Positions 43,622 to 55,208 of a DNA stretch of 64,000 nt are shown piece after piece; within the stretch, counting starts at the first letter, position 1, and each line of letters opens with the position of its first letter. A model generated the notes under the pieces. The model worked only from the letters and a program-made list of their open reading frames with translations. It did no database searches and was not told the origin of the DNA. The stretch is taken from contig ML978130.1 of the NCBI GenBank assembly GCA_010015805.1, forward strand, positions 558,001 to 622,000, given 5' to 3'. The translations under genes and the position numbers were made by a program. This DNA comes from Rhizodiscina lignyota. Its lineage: Eukaryota > Ascomycota > Dothideomycetes > Aulographales > Rhizodiscinaceae.

Positions 43622-45520
43622 CTACATTCGCTTCGGCGCAACTGGAACGTGGAATCTGTTGCGTCCGCTGATAACATAATCGAGAACAGCCCCAACCAAT
43701 ACTGCGCCCAAGATTGGGCCAGCGTAGTTGAAATTGCCAGCAGTAACCGGCAGCACCGTGGGGAATGGCATCCACAGTATTACGTAGATCAAGTACAGCA
43801 GAGCAAAGAGATTGACGAGCACGCCGAGCTTGCCAATGCGGTACGATCCATACACTGGTGGGCGACCCTGAATCTTGCGAATCATCACGAAGCAGATGGG
43901 GAGGCAGTATGATACGCTCAATGCCATAGTCTGGAGCGAGATGATGGCGTTGAAGGCGGTTGACGAGATGACGTACACGATCGAAAGGAGAAAGCTAATG
44001 ACGCCGATAAGCCCAAGGGCGTTGAGCGGCAGCATGAGTTTCGGATGCACCTACGAGCATATATCTGTCAATCTTGCTTTTGAGTCGGGCTTCTTCACAG
44101 AAAACACTTACATATGCAAAGGTCTTGGAGAATGGCAGACCATTATCTTTGGCAAAAGCCCAAACGAGACGCGAAACAGATGCGAAGGCGTTGAATAGAG
44201 CCACGAACAGTATGAGAGCTGGCATTGTCACGAGTATGACAGTACCGGCCTTGGAGTGGGTGGCACCATAAAAGACCTCGATTATGGGCAAAGGTGCCGC
44301 AGAGACCGTTTGGACATCCCCGATGGTGAAGAGCAAGCAGATGACAAACGCAAACAGCATTACAGCATTACTGATAACTGCAATCAAAATGCTGTGAGGA
44401 GCTCGAACCTGGACGTTTTTGACTTCGTCGCCTGCCGCATTTGTTAGAAACTGCAATTAGTGTTCCGAAATAGAGAGTTGTACTCATATGTAAAACTGCA
44501 TCAGCACCTGCAAAAGTTCAGCAATTGCATTTTTGACTTTGAGTTGATATGGTCATCGTTTACCGGATAATGGGAAAGTCACAGTCAATAGTCCAAGTCC
44601 CCAGCAGACTCCGGGGTTATTCCAGCCACTTACGCCAGTGGTTAGAGTCTTGAATACATAGTCGGTAGTGCTTCGTCGTGCCAGTGTGACTAGAACTATT
44701 ATCCAGACCAGGAAGAAGAGGAAGTGGAATAGCCCGCCGAAGATCTCAAATGCGTTGAGGAGCTGCCGGAAATACAAGTTGAAGAAGAATGGCACGCAAA
44801 TCAGTCCCCACATGATAAGCATTGTATGCCAATTCTTGACCTCATAATCCGGATGGCAGAAACTTGCTAAGGCGGTCATCATATTCGCGATAATGGCGGG
44901 CGGCCCTGCACATGCCATGATCCACGCAAATACTGTCACCCAACCTGTTCGATGTGAGTAATCCGTTCAAAATTTTAAATCGGAGTGTTTGGCACCTTGG
45001 ATTAAGCCCCAAAACTTTGGCGCAAATGGCGCAAGGTTGGCAGACCATCTGTACTGTGCTCCGACAGTTGGATCTCTGGTTGTCATTAGCGACTGAAAGT
45101 TAATTAGGTTCAGATATACGTACATTGACGCCAATTCAGCCAACGAAGCTCCTACAGCCGTCGCGCCGAATCCAACCAATATACAACCGTACACCATTGA
45201 TGCTGGGCCGCCATTGAACAGTGCGAATTGGAAGGTGACGGCGAGTGCCTCCCAGGAACAGAGAATAGTGCAGCTGAAATTTACGGCAGCTACAAATCTG
45301 ATGTATCTCTGATGGAACACAATAAGCTTTGCTGTGCATGGACGGTTGTTTTCGTGTTGATGGATAATACCTGTAATTGCTGAGGATTCGCGCCGTCCGC
45401 TTGGTAAACGCCTTTTGACTCTACGTCTTCGAACGGTACCTCTCCGACTCTGAGCGTTTTCGAGTAGTTGTCATCCGGCTTCATGTCGTTCATGATCATC
45501 GATATCTCGCGGTCGGTCAT
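43622..45520 (-). CDS. APC-superfamily amino acid/choline/GABA permease
   Basis: A plasma-membrane proton-coupled transporter with about 12 helices. Seven exons (45520-45371, 45308-45124, 45075-44996, 44944-44564, 44507-44484, 44431-44112, 44050-43622) give 522 residues; exon 5 is only 24 bp. Introns are 48-62 bp. The signature order is that of fungal GABA/choline-type permeases: ANPQQLQRYIRFVAAV, ILVGFGATAVGASLAELAS, DPTVGAQYRWSANLAPFA, GWVTVFAWIMACAGPPA, GGLFHFLFFLVWIIVLV, PLSGADAVLHMSDEVKNVQV (spanning exons 4-6), ASVSRLVWAFAKDNGLPFSK and YCLPICFVMIRKIQGRPPVY. The family consensus is restored only with this splicing, which supports it. The substrate is not predictable beyond amino-acid-like. 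Same strand as P450 1, 470 bp upstream of it; could export or import a precursor of the pathway. Confidence 0.9.
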
Positions 45521-46722
45521 GATTGCGATTCACCATTTACTCCCAACTTCGAAAATGGACTGAGGCGTGACTTTGTGTAACCTCAAGACCAAATTTTCGG
45601 GTGTGGAGAAAAAAATACAAAGCAATGCAAGCGGGGAAAAGAGAAACGTTGGGTCGGCTTGCGGCAATGGCGCCTCGTACCATCTGCCTGGACTCGCACG
45701 TCAAAGGCGGTGGTCGAGCAGAGGGAGCATTTTCTTGCGCGGCTGCGTGCAGATGCAGAGAACGGCGACGCGACGTTTTGAGGGATGAGATTGGGGCGGA
45801 ACTTCGCGAGGAGAACTGCACGACCTTGCAGCACCAGCCATAGCGGATTGTCGGGGCCTCGTTCCCCATCACACCGGGCTTGCTCTTCTAAGGTTAGCAC
45901 TTGAAGCAGAACTGAAAGGAGACACACTTCTCTATCCGCTCCAATTAAATCCTGGGGGTTGCGCGCTCAGACGCTCAACCACGTCGAACAAAACCCCACA
46001 TGGCTGGCGGGCACTAGGGCATGGCACCACTGCAGTGGGACGGGACGAGTCGCTCGACTCCGCTTCATCCGTTTTTGTGCCTTGGACCCGGACCCTCTCC
46101 AGCATCATGCAATTGGTATCAAGTGCGCCCACCTCAACCGGTCGAGACCTTTAAAACATGCAGTTGGTACTTCCATATGTTCCTCGCAAAAGAGATGGTG
46201 CCTGTTGTATGTCGAGAAGTGACAGTGTGATGCGAGCTAGCTGCAATCTCATAAGCCCCTGGCAAGTTCCTCGACGAAGCTCATGGGTACCTGGAATATT
46301 CCTATGTCCATGCAAAGAGCGTCAATTTGTACTAGCGCGCACTGGCATGAACATGAGACTTGCTTGAAGACGCAACGAGGTCAGCGGAGACCTACATAGT
46401 GTTTGCGCTTTGATCCGAATCGCCGAGGCTTGTGGCGCGCTTTAAACCTCTGTTGGTAGTGTAATGCGATGCACCTGCATTTTCTCAGGGTCTGCACCAA
46501 AACCTGATGTGCTCCGTACCTATCGGTTACATACTGGCAGTCGACATTCGAAATTTTCTTCGTCTTCCCAGACCCCACCTTGAATCACGATCGAAAGACA
46601 AGTTGGCCGATGAGAAAGATACTCAATTAGTAGACTCAGAGAGACAATCAACACCTTGAACTGAGGCTTCTGGGGGCGACTCGTCGATTTCTGTCCCGGA
46701 ACTTGCGCACGAAGGAATTGGG
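45521..46722. other. Intergenic, promoter of the permease and 3' side of HET gene 2
   Basis: 1.2 kb without a supported gene. GC-rich in 45640-45860 and otherwise unremarkable. Confidence 0.4.
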
Positions 46723-49111
46723 TTATCGAGTCAATCGAGACGTCGAAGATTTGAAAGGTTGAGATACCCGACTCCATATCCAGTCCCACGTCCTCTGCTC
46801 CACGTTGGCTAGGCCCCTGTCTGCCGTGACATACCAACTCCACCACGACCTCCCTGCCTCGCTCCAGTCTCTATCGAAGGACCGCAGCCAAGCTCGGTAT
46901 GCTAGCGGAATGGTGATCAGATACCAGAGCACAGCAAGTACTGCCACAATTGCGTAGAGTACGACACCGATGATGAGCAATGGTTTTGTGCCGGCAGGCC
47001 AAGAGTGAGGAGATCGTGCTTTCAGTATGCCAAAAGCAATGAGGCACCCAACAGCGGGCAGAATAAAACAGAAGAGAGATATCTGGGCCAGGATGTTGCC
47101 ATTCTGGAACGGACCGAGCGAGATTGGTCGGCGTGGCAAACGATTGAAGTTTGGGATCGGATCTAAAGAGGCCAATATAAGAAAAAGCTCGACGTGGACA
47201 TAGTAGCGACATACCATATTCAACGACCAGCCGGCATGATTTAGGGACTCGCAGCGAGAGATACGTTGGCGCAAGCAACTCATCTTGGACTGCCATTGCT
47301 GATGCCTGCCAGCTTGCCTGCAATGGGTATTTATACACCATACGCAATTCTTGGACGGATCCATGCGGCCGCTGTACGCCAACGATATGAAAGAGCGCAC
47401 CACGAGTCTCGCCATAGGACAAGAATGGATCGCCTTCCAACACAATGCACGTCATGGTTGCCTCTGACGGTGATATCGATTCATTCTTGTCCTGTATAGT
47501 GTTGACCCAGATCATATTCTCCTTCCCATGCTCTTCAATGCGGAACGAGATGGTTCTGGAGACAACGGATTCAATCAGAAATACTATTGTACCGGGCGTA
47601 TCATCAGCATCTTGTTCTAGGAGAAGTCCTCGTTCAACGAATCTCATGGTAGGGTGAGGAGTCATCTTGCTCTGACTAGGTTCGATCGGAAGCCAGCAGT
47701 TCTTGTATTGATAGGATTGCATGTCCCTTGGACCAGTGTTGTAGAAAAGAGAAAACGGCAGAGTGCGGAAACTGAAAAGGATAGTGCGCATTCTCTCGGC
47801 CTTTCCCCCAAGTCTCATAATTACATCAGCATTGAAGTCCAATAGGTTGGCGATAATGACGTGGATGTCTTCACTCTTTGTCGTCGATCGGCGAGCAAGT
47901 TCATTCCACGTTCGCACTAATTGTTCCACCCTGAATGGATCAGACGTCATGTGCTCGAAATGTGCGGCATCATGACCGCCTTTCCTTGATGGTCGACTGG
48001 CCAGGTACCATCGCTTCATAAATTCGTTTGATTGGAACCAAGTGCTCTTAATGATAAAATCCGGCAAGCTCAGGCCAGACCCACTCCATTCGTCAAGCTC
48101 TAAGCTGCTTTTCCAGTCCTGGTGCAGTGTACACCATAGTAACATGTACAGTTTTTGGAATATCGGATGCGTTTGGAAACTGGGACTGCAAGGGAAACTG
48201 GCGTTGGTGTGATACGTAAAGCGCGAACCGGAAAGGCAATAGGCGTGAATCGGGTCGATTGCTGCATCCGCGAATTGGAATACGCATTCGCGTCCAAGGG
48301 CTCCTTCCTGGAATGTCCAGCTACGGCCCATCCAATTGGCCCCGATGATGTGACGCAGTAGCTCAGCTGCCTCCCGCCACCGCGCTGGTATTACCTGGAG
48401 CTCTGCATCAAGCACCAGCACCTGAACGGCAGCAGCATATACTGAAGCCATTTGATTGATCGCTCGCGCTCTAAGAACAGCGGCCTCGGGGCTCACCGGA
48501 ATACAAAGCGTGTCCATCCAGAAGAGCACTTCATCTCCGGATGCGGATCCGGATTGGATATTTAGCCGTTGCCAATCGATACGGAGAGGCCCAGCAGACA
48601 ACGGCGCATTGTCTGCGGCGAATGGAATATCCTTGATGTATCTTTCAAGGCGCTTGATTTGACAAGTTGGGAGCGAGTTGTCCACTATGTTGCCCAGTCC
48701 ATCTGACCAGACGTGGGATATCGCAATGTACCGACTTCTTGGTGTCCGAGTCTTGACGTTCAGTCGCAGTGTTCCGGTTTGGCAGTCTGTCCTGATTGAG
48801 ATGAGTGGCACACCTCCGGTTGCAATTATTTCTTGGACAGTTTGGGGCGGAGGTCCAATCATCTCGCAACGACATCCACCTTCGACATGTTTAGTGACGT
48901 ATTCCAGCATGTCAACGTTGTTTGCAACGCATCGTGGCTCACCCACGCATGCGCCATGGGTGACCGTTTGGTATGGAGTGCGATCAAATTCAGCAAGAAA
49001 CTCCAAATCTTCTGAATCGAGAAGGTCGGACAAATTTCGGACCTGATGAGGACACCAGCCGCGCTGGATCATCAGATGCCTGATGTCGTCGAAGCATTGT
49101 AGTGGTGACAT
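46723..49111 (-). CDS. HET-domain protein 2 with C-terminal membrane segment
   Basis: Exon 1 (49111-47215) and exon 2 (47162-46723) with a 52-bp intron (47214-47163) give 778 residues. The HET domain lies at about 127-290: RYIAISHVWSDGLGN, then DEVLFWMDTLCIPVSPEAAV and GANWMGRSWTFQEGALGREC. This is the divergent HET subtype with a Cys-rich lead (GGCRCEMIGPPPQ) before the domain. The C-terminal exon encodes two adjacent hydrophobic spans (LAQISLFCFILPAVGCLIAF and LLIIGVVLYAIVAVLAVLWY), so the protein is likely tail-anchored, which HET proteins usually are not. The frame stays open through both exons. Together with HET gene 1 it brackets P450 1 and the permease. Confidence 0.88.
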
Positions 49112-49177
49112 GCGAAATGGAGAATTCGCAGGAGGTTAAAACGACCAAACGATCCGGTCCTCGTCGTAGTTCAAACT

Positions 49178-49624
49178 TCATGAGAGTAGGTATGGCAGAT
49201 TATCGAGATACGAGGGCATATAGTGTTGCAGTATGAGGAAGCTGTTATCATCAACGCAGATTGAATCAGTCGGTCGTGATATTCCATCTGCAGTGTTTGG
49301 GTTCAAAGCGCCGCATGTTACCATGAACAGAGCATACGGGGTTAATTCTGATAGAGACGAATCAAAAGTGATGTGAAAGGGAAGCTCCGCGCCAAGACCT
49401 TTGGCGCCGAATCGAACCCCATATTTGAACTGCAAGACGAACCTACGATTTCTCCACAAGACCAATTGGATTATATCCGAACCTTCTCCATCAAGAACTT
49501 GAGATACCCTTGATAGTTTGCGCGATTTCCAGTAATTCTTTGTTAAAAGGCGTCCCTGATCGACAGCAATACGACAAGGCTCAAAGAGAGACATGGCCCT
49601 AGACAAGCGGAGTCTTTCCCCCAT
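49178..49624 (-). CDS. Hypothetical protein, 148 residues
   Basis: An open frame from ATG at 49624-49622 (MGERLRLSRAMSLFEPCRIA) to a stop at 49178. Not recognised. It has mixed composition with a Leu/Tyr-rich end (ILQHYMPSYLDNLPYLL), no signal peptide and no clear membrane span. It ends 66 bp before the HET gene 2 start, on the same strand, so could be a separate small gene, an alternative upstream exon of that gene, or chance. Confidence 0.4.
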   Translation of the reverse strand: MGERLRLSRAMSLFEPCRIAVDQGRLLTKNYWKSRKLSRVSQVLDGEGSDIIQLVLWRNRRFVLQFKYGVRFGAKGLGAELPFHITFDSSLSELTPYALFMVTCGALNPNTADGISRPTDSICVDDNSFLILQHYMPSYLDNLPYLLS

Positions 49625-49907
49625 CAGTGACAACGAGTCATTCTAATGTGACTACCAACATCTACTATCACTATAGCAATGGAAATTCGGAAGGTTAACT
49701 CGGAACTGGTGTCTCGTGGACTGATATAGTGTGCCGCTTAAGCGGACGATGGCTACCCGCAATTGGTACGTATCAAATCAGACCAACGCGGGGACCCCGC
49801 AACGTCATAAGAAGAGCGGGCGCCCATCTAGTAATGAGTGAGCATTTATTGGCAGCAAGTTACCCACTTCAATTGCTTCGTTCTCTGCAAGATTCAAGAT
49901 TCTCAAG

Positions 49908-51695
49908 ATGATTGGAAACGCGATTCACCTCAGTGATTTCCCCTTTCTTCAACATGTAACCCCTTTCACGCTCCCTCTCATTGCTATTGGATTCACGGTT
50001 GCTAGCCTTCTAGCTTATGCTGTTGGTACCGAGATATATCGAAGAAAAGTTCGACTACGAGGCGTTCCTGGCCCCAGCGGCCTTCCCATCGTCGGCAACC
50101 TCAACCAGCTGGGCCCTGATCCAGCAGACACTCTGCACCAATGGGGCAAACGCTACGGCGGCGTCTATCAGATCTCGCTCGGTACACGCCCCGTTGTGAT
50201 ATTTGACTCCATGAAGGCCGCCAGAGAGGTGTTCATCGGCCAAGGAACTGCCTTGATCGACAAGCCAGTCTTCTACACGTTCCACCAAATGCTCTCCTCA
50301 GTCGCCAGTTCTATCGGTACCACGAAATGGTCAGACTCGACTAAGCGAAGACGAAAGACAGCTATGAGCGCAATGAATAGGCCTGCTGTGGCGTCCTACC
50401 TACCATTCATCGACGATATTACAAAGACCTTGATTTCTGATCTCTGGTCGCAGGGTCATGGAGGAGAAGTGGCGTTCGATCCTAGACGTGCTGTGAGCAA
50501 GACTATTACGGACTTGACTATGAGCTTGAATTATGGTGCTCGGCTTCCGCCAGAAGAAGATTTGTTCCAAGAAATCATCGACATTGAGGATGGACTGAGC
50601 AGGATCAAAACTCCACTGGGATCGAACCAGGACTATGTTCCCATTTTGCGATATCTGCCAGGCAACAACCTTTCAGCGAGGGCTAAGGAAATAAACAGAC
50701 GGTACGTCGCTAGTCATTGCAAGGCAGTTAATCATACACTAACATTCCATCGCTATGTGTGCAGGCGACTGGTTTATCTTCATCGATTTAAGAGGGAAAT
50801 GGAAGAACGAATTGAGAAGCAGGTCGATAAACCATGCATTCAAGGAAACTGCATTAAAGACCCCGAGACGAAGCTGGATGAGATTGATTTGATGAGTATC
50901 AGTATGAGCATGGTTTGTTGTCCCAACGCTCCCCCTTCCACCATATTACCACTCTATGTTCATTCACAATGAATTCAATATTATGTATACTGACCACTCA
51001 CTAGGTAAGTGGTGGACTCGATACGATGGTAAACACTATCGCTTGGGCAATTGGTACGCTGGCCCTCCGCCAGGATATCCAGGACAAAGCCTACAATGCC
51101 ATATGCGACGTCTACGGCCCCAATAGCTGGGGGCCCATCGGAGACGAAAACAGCGTTCCTTATATTAGCGCTCTTGTCAAAGAAAGCCTACGCACCTTCA
51201 CTGTCCTCCGTTTGTCTCTTCCCCGCCGTGCGTGGAAAGATATTCAATACGGCGAAATCTTCATTCCAAAAGGTACAACTATATTCCTAAACGCTTGGGG
51301 CTGCAACCGCGACGAATCTGTGTATGGACCGGATGTCAACGAATTTAGACCTGAGAGGTTCGCAGAGGATCCAGATCTACCTCATGCCGCATATGGATTT
51401 GGGACGAGGATGTGCGCGGGATTCAATCTTGCGAATCGACAGCTTTATATCCTCCTCCTGAGGCTGATTTGGGCCTTCAAGATTGATCTCAGCAAAGATC
51501 CGAGTGAGAAGTATCAGCAGCTGAGACCTTTGGAGGTGAGCATGATTGTCTGTTTATTTGGAATCACACGCGCTAATAGTTATGTGACAATAGGATGTCT
51601 CCGAACCCTTCCACCTTGCCGCAATTCCTCCTGACTACAAAGTCCGTTTGGTACCGCGAAACGAAGAAGCACTGAGAAACATGCTTGCCGCATGA
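49908..51695 (+). CDS. Cytochrome P450 2, CYP504 (phenylacetate hydroxylase)-like
   Basis: Exons 49908-50701, 50765-50912, 51005-51535 and 51594-51695, with introns of 63, 92 and 58 bp, give 524 residues. Anchor: FTLPLIAIGFTVASLLAYAV. CYP504-like blocks: RGVPGPSGLPIVGNLNQLG, SSIGTTKWSDSTKRRRKTAM, TDLTMSLNYGARLPP, KPCIQGNCIKDPETKLDEID and the I-helix segment SGGLDTMVNTIAWAIG, where most P450s have AGxxT. K-helix: KESLRTFTVLRLSLPRRAWK. Haem loop: YGFGTRMCAGFNLANRQLY with Cys451. CYP504 enzymes hydroxylate phenylacetate at the 2 or 3,4 positions for homogentisate-route catabolism. The homologous role is inference, since many relatives have drifted to other aromatic substrates. Divergent from the HET gene 2 side. 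Confidence 0.88.
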
Positions 51696-52708
51696 AAGGT
51701 GTGAAAGAAATCAACAGCTTCAAGGCCTGTCTCGAGAACAGATTATCGACAATTCGATATCACGATTGATCCACAGGGCTCTTCTCGGAAATTGTCCCAA
51801 GCATATGTTTATGCGTTCTTGCTATCCACTCTCTTTTCATTTCGCTTACCCTCACTCCAATTTCCAATCCACATCACGAATTATTATGCCCACTGTTCAT
51901 TCTACAAGAATAGTTTTGATATGCTTTTCAACCCTCTTTCTGCTTTTCGTCTTTGTATTAGCATTTGGTTACGACAGGTTTCAGAGACGGCTTAAAGGCA
52001 TTACACGGACAGTGGCCTGATCAATATGTTGAAAAACGAGGAGAAGGATGTATGGGATGTTGGAGAGAAAGGCCAGGAGACAAGTAGTGCAGACGGAGAG
52101 GGGCCAGGCCGCGATGAATGTTTGACGATGTTAGAGGATGTTGTGTAGCATGCGACAGTTTTCGAGCACAACGAATTTTACACAATAGCGACAACGCAGA
52201 CAGTGCGGACAGATATGAGATCGCGATTTTCGCTTGCATTCGTGATGCGATTGAATTAAATGCAGTAGTATAGTGCCACGCATATTTTCATTGGAATTGC
52301 TATCGTTTGCTTGCCTCGCTCATACCGTGGCGGGCTTGCTCTATTCCCGTCAACTTGTAAATCTGACGTGTCCTTGATTGTTTGTGGTCCTGTTTTTGTT
52401 CTTCGTCATCGCGTCAAGAGGAAGGTGAAGTGTTAGCAGTGACGAGAGTGTCGCTGAACACAAGATCTGTGAACCCAGAAATCAATTCTGGCGACAATGC
52501 ATGTGCCAAGACCATTTGATTGCACCTTCCCTCTCCACATTGGAATCAAAACTGAGGAACTTATTAAAGACAAATCCCAGACCTATGGACCTCTTGGAAG
52601 CTTCTCTCATACATTCCAACTGCAAAGACTTCCCTCAGCATTCTCCAGAAATATCGCAACATACTCACACATTTCTCGACACTCTCGCATCTCCTCCATC
52701 CAGAAGCC
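51696..52708. other. Intergenic with tiny hydrophobic open frames
   Basis: No certain gene. A 44-codon frame at 51886-52020 (plus) encodes a short single-span hydrophobic peptide (TRIVLICFSTLFLLFVFVLA) and a 72-codon frame lies opposite at 52239-52021. Neither has support beyond the open frame. Confidence 0.4.
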
Positions 52709-52945
52709 ATGACGGACGGGGTCTTAGTTAACATACTCATCGCGACGTTTAGCTTCGTCATCTTCCTCGCTCTCGCCGTCATCGTATTTGGGGTGCTCCT
52801 CATCCCTGCGGTGAGCCTTCTTTGGGACAGAGTCGATGGCGCTATCAGTGCTCCAAAGACTTCTTCTCATGGGGTTCAACTACAAACACCCGAGAGCTCT
52901 CGAGGCCCCAACTCCAGCTCCGCAGTCTGTAAGTGGAGTTTCTAA
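52709..52945 (+). CDS. Small single-span membrane protein, hypothetical
   Basis: ATG at 52709, 78 codons. One strong membrane span (ILIATFSFVIFLALAVIVFG, about 9-28) with a short polar Ser/Pro-rich tail. A GTAAGT donor-like site at 52929 would, if used, end the protein a few residues earlier. No family recognised; low confidence that it is expressed. Confidence 0.3.
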   Translation: MTDGVLVNILIATFSFVIFLALAVIVFGVLLIPAVSLLWDRVDGAISAPKTSSHGVQLQTPESSRGPNSSSAVCKWSF

Positions 52946-55208
52946 TTTGAATGAGATGAAATGCTGAGATGAGTCCGTCTAGAGGATTTAAGCAGCGCTC
53001 GAGAGCATTCCTTTCTCCCACCACGGGTTTGGGTTGATCCTACGGAACAATCAATCTCAACTGTTGTTCATCGTGCTCTGAAGAGAAGTTTTTACATCAG
53101 TCGAGCTTGGTGGAGTATACTTCGGGGCGGTTTTGGCTTCGACACTTCCAAGCAGCAGTTCCCGCCGTCAGCGTCTCACATGATGGTCACTGCTACGCGG
53201 AAATCATACCCCAAAAAATCCAATTGCGAACAGCGATATACCGCCGTATTGTGGAGATGGTATATGAAGATGTTGAGTTCAGAACTTCAGCACAGAGTGA
53301 AGTTTGGGCAGGCAATCGCCTCGCCTTATCTCCATTCAAAGGGTTAGCGTACTAGCCTTGCTAGGACAGCAGGGGGGCGGACACGGTGCGGATGCGGCCG
53401 ACCTTGCGGGGGTCTGTAGGCTTGATTCGGTTAATCTTACCCCTTTTCTGACAGACTCTTAAGTTATTTCCTGACTCCGACTTTGTTTTCTACTTCACCT
53501 CATGTCATCTGAGTAAGCGGGAAGACTCCCTGGGCTTTATGCTGTTTTTCATTCCGACTATCAATTCTTGCCTTGTATTGAGTCCAGCCCATCCTTCCGA
53601 CGCGATGAAGCCACGCGGAGATCGACCACCATGTCTTCATCTCCATTCTTCCGACCATCTCACCATTTAAAGAGTTTAATCGGTTAGATGTGTGCTTCAG
53701 TTCCCATGCAAGACACGGAGCCGGCGCCGTCCCGATCCAAATTCTAGCCTGGATTCCCCACTCTCGGTTCCTTAGTCTTGCATGGTACAAAAGGGTTCAT
53801 CGATAACAATCAAGATAGGTATGCAATTGCTAACTAAGCTTAATGACAACCTAGTAAGTAAGCATCAACCAATGTGCGCTCCTTGGTTAGAGGCACGGCA
53901 CCTTAAAACTTACCTAAAGCGTCGTGGGAATGGATGTTTCTTATGAAAAAGGCACGACGAACTCAACCGTAATTTTCCAAGAGTACAATACTCTATTGTC
54001 ATAAATCTTGTTATATCTTATGTTAAGTTCTGAATTTTCGCTACGTCTTGCAGTAGTGCATCTTCTCTTTACTCTTCTATTGGTTCTGACGCTGTCGCTT
54101 TTGTCCAAAGTATTTCTCAGAGGCAGAATATTCTTAATTCCAGCAAAGGGATATCCGTTCATTTCCACTAACAACACACCGAGGTGCACGAAGAGCATGT
54201 GCCCGCTGGTGCACCCTCGAGGCTACCCTGGCAGCACTGGTCGGAATAACTTGCAACGCACAGTGAAGTGCACTGGTTGCCAGGTAGGAGAATAGCTGCG
54301 ATAACAGTATTAGTATTTCGTTTAACTGATTCACAATCGCGTAGCAAGCAGCGCGTGTGCTGTAAGAAACCGCTCTCTTTGATCACGATTTCAAAGGACT
54401 TTACATACAGCAGAATACTTGGCCATCTGGGCAACCCTGTATCAAAGCGTTAACGACGTAGAACAATATAATGGAAATTTGGACATACTCCAAAGCCGCC
54501 GTTCTGCGATGCTTGGACCTGGACACCGAGAAATACGCCCACCGCGGAAACGATGATTTGGAAACGCATTTTATTTAGCGTTTGAATGCTGAATTCTCGA
54601 GGATCCTTAAGAAATAGAGAAATGTTTTGCCGTTTCTCAAGAGTCTGAAGTAGCTGAGTTGAACTTTAACGATTCCATGAGAGGTCGGGTTGCACCTGAG
54701 AAACTTATAGGCGGTACTCCGTATACCGTTCGGAGCATTATCAATTTAAATCTCACTGACACAAGTTTCATCTGAGCATCTCCATATTAAAGAATGAAGC
54801 ATGAACGGAAATGTTGTATAGTATCCAGTATTTAAGCTTAACTTAGTCAGATCGCTAATACCGCTAGGGTTCTCCGTACATCTCCGGTCTGAGGTGTCAT
54901 CCATTTCTTTTCGTCCGAACGCGATAAATACGCAATGTTTAGTGGGTGCCAAAATTACAAACGGTATCCCGGTTCGCCGTCTTAAGCGCTGACTTTGGAA
55001 TTCTTTGTGTGGTCACATTCAAAGCCACAAGCGCTACGGGTTTTGAAATTTTGATCTCTCTCCATCCGAGATGATTCAGTGATTTACTATTACTTATTAC
55101 ACTGCCATTTTCTGCTTCAACTCGTCTCCAAATTTTACAACCTGTGTGTTTTTGAGGCTCAAGAGTGAAGAATCATCCTTTGGCTGATTTTCAACAGTCA
55201 TCGTCAAT
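52946..55208. other. 2.3-kb gene-poor region before the GMC gene
   Basis: No supported gene. Open frames up to about 95 codons on both strands lack motifs. By eye it is AT-richer than the flanks from about 53,800, which could reflect old mutated repeat DNA, but no transposon domain was readable. Confidence 0.4.
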
